Shown here in pieces: positions 1-5,440 of a stretch of 5,440 nt of DNA. The translations under genes were made by a program, and so were the position numbers. How positions within the stretch are numbered: position 1 is the first letter of the stretch; the number at the start of each line of letters is the position of its first letter. The stretch lies in NCBI GenBank assembly GCA_030628445.1, contig DAOVQV010000122.1, forward strand, positions 1 through 5,440. The letters run 5' to 3'. The notes below the pieces were generated by a model. That model searched no databases. It was not told the DNA's origin and worked only from the letters and a program-made list of their open reading frames with translations. This DNA is from Phycisphaerae bacterium. Lineage in GTDB: Bacteria; Planctomycetota; Phycisphaerae; SM23-33.

Positions 1-2
1 GC

Positions 3-632
3 AGCTACGGTCAGATGGGCCGATGCCTACGCCCTTGCGACGGGACGATCCGCATGGAGCGGTACAGGGAGGTGGTGGGGGATGCCGCCGATTTTGCCGG
101 CGGGAATCGCACCCAGCTGCAGGAGTCCCTTGCTCGGAAAATGGCGCTGGCCTCAGAGGCATTGGAGTTTGAAGCAGCGGCCGCAATCAAGAGCAGGATC
201 CAGCGCCTCGGGCTGTTTGACTCGCCCGAGTACCGTTATGTTGCTGCGGCCGAGTCGCTTCAGTTCATCTTAATCCAACCCGGCCCGACCCGCCGAAAGG
301 CGAAGGTCTTCCTGGTGGATCGTGGCTGGATTACCCCGTGCGGCGTGCTGGACTATCCACTGCAAGAAGCCCAGCTAGGCGATATCGTCCAGCGGATGGC
401 CGATTGGGCCGGGGCGGATCGGGAGTTTGGCAGCGCCGAGCGATGGCGGTTAGGGCTTGTTGTGCATTATTTGTTTTCCGCCCTGCAGCGTGGGGGGCTT
501 ATCCTGCGGTGGCGCCCGCAGATGCATCCGGAGCAGTTGGGCCGGGCCATCGAGCAGGTAAGCGACCGGTTGAAGCTGCGCGGCCCTAAGCAGCCCGGCC
601 GAAAAGGTTCTGCCAAACGCACCCGCCGGTAG
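3..632 (+). CDS. UvrC/Cho-like GIY-YIG nuclease, C-terminal part (5' end outside window)
   Basis: The frame is open from the left edge to a TAG at 630-632, giving 209 visible residues. The ATG at 15 is probably internal, because the conserved block begins before it. The opening segment, GQMGRCLRPCDG (fragment residues 3-14, cysteines 8 and 12), matches the segment after the GIY-YIG domain in UvrC (E. coli UvrC has a similar IGRCLAPC). Residues 38-69 form a UVR helical hairpin with the signature KMALASEALEFEAAAAIKSR, the motif through which UvrC contacts UvrB. A strand-rich stretch follows (about 79-115), then a helical stretch and a very basic tail ending KRTRR. Full UvrC continues for several hundred residues past UVR with an RNase H-like nuclease and a helix-hairpin-helix domain; here only about 140 residues remain. 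It therefore looks more like the shorter Cho-type homologues, which make only the 3' incision in nucleotide excision repair. The GIY-YIG catalytic domain, or a DnaQ-type exonuclease fused to it, would lie upstream of the window and is inferred, not seen. Confidence 0.8.
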   Translation, partial: SYGQMGRCLRPCDGTIRMERYREVVGDAADFAGGNRTQLQESLARKMALASEALEFEAAAAIKSRIQRLGLFDSPEYRYVAAAESLQFILIQPGPTRRKAKVFLVDRGWITPCGVLDYPLQEAQLGDIVQRMADWAGADREFGSAERWRLGLVVHYLFSALQRGGLILRWRPQMHPEQLGRAIEQVSDRLKLRGPKQPGRKGSAKRTRR

Positions 633-687
633 AGTAATCTATGGACCGGATGGCTCATCAGACCGGGCAGTGACTGCTTAACCAGCT

Positions 688-3600
688 ATGAAGAAGCTTA
701 TTAGGGCAGTGTCGAAGGTCTTACCCAAGCGGCGCGGGCGGTCATGGCGGTATGTCTCGCCGCGCCGCAGGGGCTTAGCTGCGCTGGTGCTGGCGCTGCT
801 GGTGACGCTGACGTTCGCGTATTGGCACTTCACCAACGATCGGAGGATACGCCACCAGGCCGAGAAGTTTCTGCGGGACCTGACCGGCGGGCACGTTAAG
901 TTGCACTCGGCGAGCTTCAGCTTCTTCGGCGGCGTGAAGCTCGATGGGGTCACAGTCGACCTGGACGTCGACGGGGTTCGCAAGCCCTTCTTCCACGCAA
1001 AGACGGTCATCCTGAGGCACAAGCCCTGGTCGCTGTTTGTGGGGGGGCGTTTGGAGCCTGTCGAGGTCGTTTGTTCGGGCCCGGGGGTTACCTTACCCCA
1101 CGGACTGGCCGGGATCGTCGGATTCCTGCCTTGGAAAAGCCGTCTGGGCGGCGAGATCTGGCTCGGTCAATTGCCCAAGATAAGCATCCGTCAGGGCTGC
1201 CTCAGCGTGGTGGACGTTGAGACCGGCGTGTCGCTTTTGGTGTCCGAGTCGGTCGAGGTGTCCATGGTCCCTTCCGGGGGCGATCTGTACACCATTACCT
1301 TCGACGGTAAGCAGACCGACAGCGGGACCGAGATGTGGGGTAAGTTGACGCTCGACATCGCGAGCCGGGAAGTTGAGTTCCTCGCCGGTTCGGTCCCGAT
1401 CCAGGGGCTTGATGAGGCCCTTCCTCGCAAATACAGGAAGTGGCGCCGCCGCTACAAGGTCACGGGTAATTTGGTCCCCAAGTCCGCCTCCGCTGCCGGT
1501 ACCGGGCCCGACTTGCTCGTCTTCGAGCTGCTTGACGTGGCGCTGAGGCTTCCGCGTGACGAGGGCGGGCTGGGCCTGCAGAACATGACCGGGACGCTTG
1601 GGTTTGATGAAAACGGCGTGACGGTCCGCGATGTCTCCGGGCGGATCGTCGAGGCCGGCGGCGCCAAGTTCACCCTCACCGGGCGCTATGACGGGTTCGA
1701 GCCCGACAGCCCATTTGAACTCAACGTCCATCTGGAGGATATGGTCTTACCGGAAGGTGAATTGGCAGGGGCGCTGGGTGAGTTGCTCAGCACCCTGAAG
1801 GATAATTTCAAACCGCAAGGCAAGTTCGATCTTACCGCCACGCTTCGCAGACAAAGCGGTGGTGTCACGTCTTACGAGGGAATACTCGATCTTGCCGGTA
1901 TGTCGATTCTGTACAGGAGATTGCCCTATCAACTGACTGACGTGATCGGGACGATCGCCTTCGTGCCCGGCAGGGCTGAGCTTCGGGGCCTGCTGGGAAG
2001 GCACGGGGCGACGTACATTGAGATTGGCGGGTTCCTGACCGGTCTGGACCGGTCCAGCACGTACGATGTCACTCTCCAGGTCGCCGACGGCAGCGAACTT
2101 ATCTTCGACGATGAGTTGCGTCAGGCCATCCCGCGGCGCTTTGTAAAGATTTGGGACGCCGTCAACCTATCCGGCTCGGGGGCGGGGCGGGCGCGTGTCC
2201 GTAGAGCGAAGGGCGACACGCCTCAATCCGTCGACGTTCAGCTTGATCTGCATGGGAATACGTCGATGAGTTATGTGGGGTTTCCCTATCCGCTGGAGTC
2301 CCTGTTCGGGCGGATCGAGATCTCGGATGGTGACGTGCAAATAAGGACACTGCGGGGCACGAAGGGGCCCATGGGTTGCAGGGTCGCCGGGTCGTTGGCG
2401 GATCTGGATTCGCCGCGCCCCAGGGTGGATTTGCGCATCAGGGCTTGGCGTGCGCCGATTGATGATATTTTCCTTACCGCGCTGGCCCGGCTCAGTCCGA
2501 AGGCTTCTGCGACGCTGAGCAGCGGCGGGACCATTGAAGATCTGGACGCGCACATAACGCGCGCGGCGAGCGACGAGCAGCTCAGCTACAGGCTCGAAGT
2601 TGCCTTGCGCCGCGCCAGGTTTGTGCTGCAGGACTTTCCCTACACGGTTACCGATGCGTCGGGCAAGTTGACAATTGAACCGGGGCGGATGACTGTCCAC
2701 GCCCTGCGCGGGATGCACGACCGGACGCCCATTACGGTCAGCGGGCCGGTGCACCTTGGCTCGGAGCCGCCTGGATTTGATCTGGAGGTCCTCGCCGATG
2801 AACTGAGCCTGGATGACGACCTTTTCGCGGCCCTGCCGCCAAACCTGAAAGACCTCTGGCGCAAACTTGGCCTGGATGGAACGGTGGACGGGGAACTGTC
2901 GATCCAGCGCGACGTGCCCGGTTTGCCTGTCCGCCCGGGGGGGGTGGGTGGCGGCTTTGATTACCGGCTGTTGGTGAACGCCAAGAGCCTTCAGCTGCGC
3001 TACAGCGGGTTCCCTTACACCTTGTCGGGCCTGTCGGGGCGGGTGGTAGCGACGCCCAGTCTGGTGGTGCTGGAGAACCTTACCGGGCAGAAGGGACGGA
3101 CCAAGACGCTGATCAGCGGACGGGTCGACCATGCCTCTTCGGGCATGCGGGCGACGCTGTCGGTTACGGCTGAGAACTTACCGCTCGACGAGGAACTGCT
3201 GGGCGCGCTTCCCTCGGAGCTGGCTCCGTTGTTGACTCGCCTGCGGACCGGCGGTTTGTGCAGCGCCAAGCTGCGTAAGCTCAGTTTTGCTTGCACACCT
3301 GCGTCCGCCGGGCTGCCCCCGACGGCAGGACCGGCAACTCGCCCGAGCGATGATGTCACCTGGGATCTGGATGGGGAGATTGGCTTTGAGGACGTGGTCG
3401 TCGATCTGGGTTTTGGCCCCAAGAAACTCTCCGGGCGGCTGGACGGTGTGGGAGGGCGGACGCCGGCGGGGCTGAAGCTTGACGCTGCCGTAGATCTCGC
3501 CAGTATCCAGATCGGGAAGCAGTCTATCAGCGAATTGAGCGGGCAATTGATAAAGAGCTCCGGAAGCGGGTACCTGATCGTCAAAGACCTAGTCGCAAAC

Positions 3601-4236
3601 GCCCACGGTGGACGCGTCGCAGGATACGCCGAGATCTTGCTGGCCGAGCCGCTGCAGTACGGGATTCGCCTGGACGTCCAAGGCGTGCGCCTGGAGGAGT
3701 TGTTCCCCAAGGGTTCATCGTCCGGTCGGTCGCCGGCTAGGGGCGTGCTGGAGGGCAGGTTGGAGCTGACTACCGTTGCCGGTGAGCCCGAGCGGCGGCG
3801 AGGCGCGGGTGTGATAAGAATCAGCAAGGCGAGTATCTACCAGCTTCCTGTCGTGCTGGGATTTCTGCATGTGATCTATATCGCCCTTCCTGCGGAATCA
3901 GCCCTCGCCGACGGATACCTGACGTACCGCGTGCGGGGCGACAGGCTGATCTTTGATGAGATTCATCTGAGCGGCCCGGCCATGTCGTTCGTCGGCTCGG
4001 GCATGGTGAACCTGGGGACGGACAGACTGGCGCTGAACTTCTTCGCCTACACGGGCCCCCCGGGGAAGCTACCGCGAATAGCCGACCTGGACGAGTTGCT
4101 AAGTGGGATCATCAGGGAGCTGGTGGAGGTGCAGGTAAGAGGCACTTTGGCGAATCCTCAGTATCGCACGGTTCCGCTGCGCAGCCTCGAAGCGGCGATC
4201 CGTCGGCTTATCACCCCTGGCGAGGAGGACCAGTAA
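688..4236 (+). CDS. Large membrane-anchored AsmA/TamB/YhdP-like protein with internal ~120-residue repeats
   Basis: This 1182-residue protein starts at the first ATG after an in-frame TAA at 679-681, so the start is well fixed, although no clear Shine-Dalgarno site precedes it. A basic N-terminus (KKLIR, KRRGR, RRR) is followed by one hydrophobic helix at about residues 29-48, predicting an inner-membrane anchor with the rest in the periplasm. Residues about 60-135 resemble AsmA-family N-termini: short strands such as VKLDGVTVDL, then a KPWSLFVGGRLEPVEV segment. Residues about 290-900 are repeats with alternating beta-strands (see the repeat entry). A Pro/Ala/Thr-rich linker at 870-889 interrupts the last. 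Residues about 910-1160 fit an AsmA-like C-terminal region, with IRISKASIYQLPVVLGFLHV near 1043-1062 and GSGMVNLGTDRLALNFFAY further on. Relatives include YhdP, TamB and AsmA, envelope proteins with beta-groove folds implicated in phospholipid transport or outer-membrane assembly. That role is inferred here. Cysteines are few; C129/C171 and C858/C869 could pair, which is speculative. Confidence 0.85.
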   Translation: MKKLIRAVSKVLPKRRGRSWRYVSPRRRGLAALVLALLVTLTFAYWHFTNDRRIRHQAEKFLRDLTGGHVKLHSASFSFFGGVKLDGVTVDLDVDGVRKPFFHAKTVILRHKPWSLFVGGRLEPVEVVCSGPGVTLPHGLAGIVGFLPWKSRLGGEIWLGQLPKISIRQGCLSVVDVETGVSLLVSESVEVSMVPSGGDLYTITFDGKQTDSGTEMWGKLTLDIASREVEFLAGSVPIQGLDEALPRKYRKWRRRYKVTGNLVPKSASAAGTGPDLLVFELLDVALRLPRDEGGLGLQNMTGTLGFDENGVTVRDVSGRIVEAGGAKFTLTGRYDGFEPDSPFELNVHLEDMVLPEGELAGALGELLSTLKDNFKPQGKFDLTATLRRQSGGVTSYEGILDLAGMSILYRRLPYQLTDVIGTIAFVPGRAELRGLLGRHGATYIEIGGFLTGLDRSSTYDVTLQVADGSELIFDDELRQAIPRRFVKIWDAVNLSGSGAGRARVRRAKGDTPQSVDVQLDLHGNTSMSYVGFPYPLESLFGRIEISDGDVQIRTLRGTKGPMGCRVAGSLADLDSPRPRVDLRIRAWRAPIDDIFLTALARLSPKASATLSSGGTIEDLDAHITRAASDEQLSYRLEVALRRARFVLQDFPYTVTDASGKLTIEPGRMTVHALRGMHDRTPITVSGPVHLGSEPPGFDLEVLADELSLDDDLFAALPPNLKDLWRKLGLDGTVDGELSIQRDVPGLPVRPGGVGGGFDYRLLVNAKSLQLRYSGFPYTLSGLSGRVVATPSLVVLENLTGQKGRTKTLISGRVDHASSGMRATLSVTAENLPLDEELLGALPSELAPLLTRLRTGGLCSAKLRKLSFACTPASAGLPPTAGPATRPSDDVTWDLDGEIGFEDVVVDLGFGPKKLSGRLDGVGGRTPAGLKLDAAVDLASIQIGKQSISELSGQLIKSSGSGYLIVKDLVANAHGGRVAGYAEILLAEPLQYGIRLDVQGVRLEELFPKGSSSGRSPARGVLEGRLELTTVAGEPERRRGAGVIRISKASIYQLPVVLGFLHVIYIALPAESALADGYLTYRVRGDRLIFDEIHLSGPAMSFVGSGMVNLGTDRLALNFFAYTGPPGKLPRIADLDELLSGIIRELVEVQVRGTLANPQYRTVPLRSLEAAIRRLITPGEEDQ
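1555..3387 (+). repeat. Five divergent protein-level tandem repeats inside the AsmA-like gene
   Basis: Each unit of about 120 residues has the pattern [FL]PY-x-[LV]-x3-x-G-x-[ILV], then a strand, a [LV]-x-G turn, a second strand and a closing G-x-[LV]. A second half follows with a segment like LxLDDxLxxALP and a x-L-G-x-G or similar turn. The FPY-type motif lies at residues 412-414 (LPY), 532-534 (FPY), 650-652 (FPY) and 775-777 (FPY). The glycine that follows falls at 302 (a first copy without FPY), 421, 541, 659 and 784, a spacing of 119, 120, 118 and 125 residues. A degenerate sixth copy may be centred on glycine 916. Second-half matches include LIFDDELRQAIP, LSLDDDLFAALP and LPLDEELLGALP. 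The repeats are visible in the protein and not as DNA identity, so they are an old duplication and not a recent tandem expansion. Confidence 0.8.
2937..2944 (+). repeat. Eight-G homopolymer inside the AsmA-like gene
   Basis: Eight consecutive G residues span codons P750-G751-G752-V753 and are followed by T-GGG-T-GG-C-GG. They encode a glycine-rich loop (PGGVGGG, residues 750-756) between two repeats. The reading frame is intact through it. A seven-G run also occurs at 1041-1047 in the same gene. Confidence 0.9.
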
Positions 4237-4272
4237 CCCGTATTATTCCTCATTACTTGGTTGGACGTCGGA

Positions 4273-4279
4273 AAGGAGA
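4273..4279 (+). promoter_or_regulatory. Shine-Dalgarno site of mtnP
   Basis: AAGGAGA lies ten bases before the ATG at 4290 and decides the start. An upstream in-frame TTG at 4257 would add eleven residues (ending GDRTD) that precede the normal family N-terminus, and the ribosome site would then fall inside the gene. The site sits in the loop of a five-base inverted repeat, GTCGG (4267-4271) and CCGAC (4285-4289). Confidence 0.85.
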
Positions 4280-4289
4280 CCGGACCGAC

Positions 4290-5171
4290 ATGGCAAAAGT
4301 GAAGGTTGGAATCATCGGAGGCAGCGGGCTGGACCGCGCCCTGTGCGATCAGGCACAAGGACAGCGTCTGACAGTAGAGACGCCATTCGGCCCACCGTCG
4401 GATGTGATCGTAGAGGCAAAGTGGGAAGGTACTCCCGTCGCCATCCTCAACCGCCACGGGCCCGGACACATTCTGTGCCCCGGTAGCGTGAACTATCGAG
4501 CCAACATCTATGCACTAAAGGCGCTGGGCTGTACGCACGTTATCGCATCCGGGGCCGTTGGGTCGCTGCAGGAGCAGATCAGGCCCAAAGACATCGTGAT
4601 TCCCGACCAGCTTATCGACAAGACCTACCGTCGGGCGGGGACATTCTTTGATGAGTTCCTGACCGCGCACATAGAATTCGCCGCGCCGTTCTGCCCGGTG
4701 CTGCGTGCTCATTTGTTCGCCTGCGCCGCGGATATTAGCACCACCGTCCACGACGGGGGGACCTACGTCTGTATGGAGGGCCCCGCCTTCTCCACACGAG
4801 CCGAGGCCGAGATGCACCGTAGATGGGGCGGTGATCTTATCGGTATGACGGCCATGCCGGAGGCCAAACTCGCCCGCGAAGCCGAGATGGCCTACGCCCT
4901 GGTTTGCCTGGTCAGCGATTATGACTGCTGGCGGCCCACTCCGGCGAAACTCGACAAGCACGAGCTGCTTAAGGAGATCATCTCCAACCTTACCGAGGCG
5001 ACGGCAAACGCCCTTGAGCTGATCAAGGCGGCGGTGGCGCGATTCGGCGAAATCGCCCAGACGCCCTCACCGGCCCACGGTGCCCTGGATCTGGCGATCT
5101 GGTCGGATCGCAAGATGATCTCTCCCGAGGCGAAGGAGAAGTACGGGGTGTTGGTGGACAAGTACCTATAG
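4290..5171 (+). CDS. mtnP: S-methyl-5'-thioadenosine phosphorylase (MTA phosphorylase)
   Basis: The product (293 residues, cytoplasmic) is predicted to convert S-methyl-5'-thioadenosine and phosphate to adenine and 5-methylthioribose-1-phosphate. This removes the by-product of polyamine and related synthesis and feeds methionine salvage. It belongs to the trimeric PNP/MTAP phosphorylase family. Visible signatures are the N-terminal phosphate-binding GIIGGSGL (7-14), RHGPGH (55-60), VNYRANIYALKALG, ASGAVGSL, the DQLIDKTYRR-x-TFF block, YVCMEGPAFSTRAEAEM (about 159-175), IGMTAMPEAKLAREAE (184-199) and SDYDCW (209-214). Asp210 and Asp212 correspond to the base-binding aspartates of human MTAP (Asp220, Asp222), which favour 6-aminopurines over hypoxanthine/guanine. 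This argues against a plain purine nucleoside phosphorylase. Gly185 occupies the place of human Asn195, a substitution I recall as common in bacterial members. Length is normal and the C-terminus (GVLVDKYL) looks complete. It lies 53 bases after the AsmA-like gene with its own strong ribosome site. No other methionine-salvage gene is visible. Confidence 0.95.
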   Translation: MAKVKVGIIGGSGLDRALCDQAQGQRLTVETPFGPPSDVIVEAKWEGTPVAILNRHGPGHILCPGSVNYRANIYALKALGCTHVIASGAVGSLQEQIRPKDIVIPDQLIDKTYRRAGTFFDEFLTAHIEFAAPFCPVLRAHLFACAADISTTVHDGGTYVCMEGPAFSTRAEAEMHRRWGGDLIGMTAMPEAKLAREAEMAYALVCLVSDYDCWRPTPAKLDKHELLKEIISNLTEATANALELIKAAVARFGEIAQTPSPAHGALDLAIWSDRKMISPEAKEKYGVLVDKYL

Positions 5172-5440
5172 CTTCCGACGTTTGGGCCGGCGGCAAATCG
5201 CCACCCAGGTCTTCGCCTCATCCATCAGCCCCAGCGGAAAACTGTAGTTTCCCGCCCGATGCTCCCTCTGCCCGGTGAGCTTTCGCAGGTAGTGCCCCAG
5301 GTTTTTGCGATAGAGCTGGCTGAAGCATTGCACGTCTTCGAACCACCCCTGCAACAGTTGATCGATATCCTGCGCCGAGAACTGCCTCTGGTGATAGGCT
5401 TTTCCCCTCCTGTTGCGCAATTCCTTGGTCCCGTTGGGGA
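5166..5440 (-). CDS. C-terminal fragment of an unidentified protein, possibly a SAM-dependent methyltransferase
   Basis: On the minus strand a frame is open from the right edge to a TAG at 5168-5166, giving 90 visible residues starting PNGTKELRNRRGKAYHQRQF. A TTG at 5420-5418 could be read as a start, but the frame stays open beyond it and no well-spaced ribosome site precedes it, so the gene most likely begins outside the window. The segment GKAYHQRQFSAQDIDQLLQG followed by WFEDVQCFSQ resembles the tail of many class I SAM-dependent methyltransferases, where an H-x-R-[EQ]-[FY]-[ST] element leads into a helix and an F-x-x-V strand ending in a Gln. No SAM-binding motif is visible, because it would lie upstream, so this is a weak family guess. 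The tail is very basic (RRPKRRKL). The gene is convergent with mtnP and overlaps it by six bases. Confidence 0.6.
   Translation of the reverse strand, partial: PNGTKELRNRRGKAYHQRQFSAQDIDQLLQGWFEDVQCFSQLYRKNLGHYLRKLTGQREHRAGNYSFPLGLMDEAKTWVAICRRPKRRKL

Noticed and set aside
633..687. Possible promoter or terminator between the UvrC-like and AsmA-like genes
   Set aside because: The 55 bases show no convincing hairpin followed by a T run and no clear -35/-10 pair. An ATG at 641 has no supported frame.
1093..1731. A 212-codon open frame on the minus strand
   Set aside because: It is antisense to the AsmA-like gene and has no domain or ribosome-site support.
2167..3132. A 321-codon open frame on the minus strand within the AsmA-like gene
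   Set aside because: It lies antisense to a well-supported gene. Its product is rich in Arg, Pro, Gln and His with no recognisable domain, as expected for a shadow frame in G+C-rich DNA.
3015..3827. A 270-codon open frame on the minus strand within the AsmA-like gene
   Set aside because: Its composition is dominated by Ser, Pro and Arg with no motif, and it overlaps both the supported plus-strand repeat region and another shadow frame.
4257..4289. Longer mtnP start at a TTG
   Set aside because: The ATG at 4290 has a well-spaced AAGGAGA and gives the normal family N-terminus (MAKVKVGIIGGSGL). The extension has no such support.
4237..4289. Possible terminator or riboswitch between the AsmA-like gene and mtnP
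   Set aside because: The 53 bases are too short for a known SAM- or MTA-related riboswitch and contain no strong stem with a T run.
4515..4961. A 148-codon open frame on the minus strand within mtnP
   Set aside because: mtnP on the plus strand is unambiguous over this interval, so this is a shadow.

Overview
The window is a G+C-rich, gene-dense piece of bacterial chromosome carrying four protein-coding genes, two of them cut by the window edges. I see no RNA genes, insertion sequences, CRISPR arrays or phage genes. The third gene has a canonical Shine-Dalgarno site and the large second gene is of a Gram-negative envelope type. Together these suggest a diderm bacterium. A Planctomycetes/PVC-like or similar environmental lineage is plausible from the style of the large AsmA-like protein, but this is inference and the window holds no decisive taxonomic marker.

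Layout from left to right: (1) positions 3-632, plus strand, the C-terminal part of a UvrC/Cho-like GIY-YIG nuclease, with the Cys-x3-Cys segment and a UVR helical hairpin but no room for the UvrC RNase H-like and helix-hairpin-helix domains. (2) Positions 688-4236, plus strand, a 1182-residue membrane-anchored AsmA/TamB/YhdP-type protein whose middle is built from about five divergent repeats of about 120 residues with a recurring FPY-x-L...G signature. (3) Positions 4290-5171, plus strand, S-methyl-5'-thioadenosine phosphorylase (mtnP), the best identified gene here. (4) Positions 5166-5440, minus strand, the C-terminal 90 residues of a protein entering from the right edge. It is not firmly recognised, though its pattern recalls the tail of class I SAM-dependent methyltransferases.

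The three plus-strand genes are separated by only 55 and 53 bases with no obvious terminator between them, so they could be co-transcribed. Their products nevertheless belong to unrelated processes: DNA repair, envelope/lipid biology, and methylthioadenosine salvage. mtnP and the minus-strand gene converge and overlap by six bases at their stop codons. No gene-free stretch exceeds 300 bases.

I do not see an obviously new multi-gene system. The feature most worth a second look is the internally repeated AsmA-like protein, which may be a bridge-like lipid-transfer protein. Next is the shortened UvrC-like nuclease.
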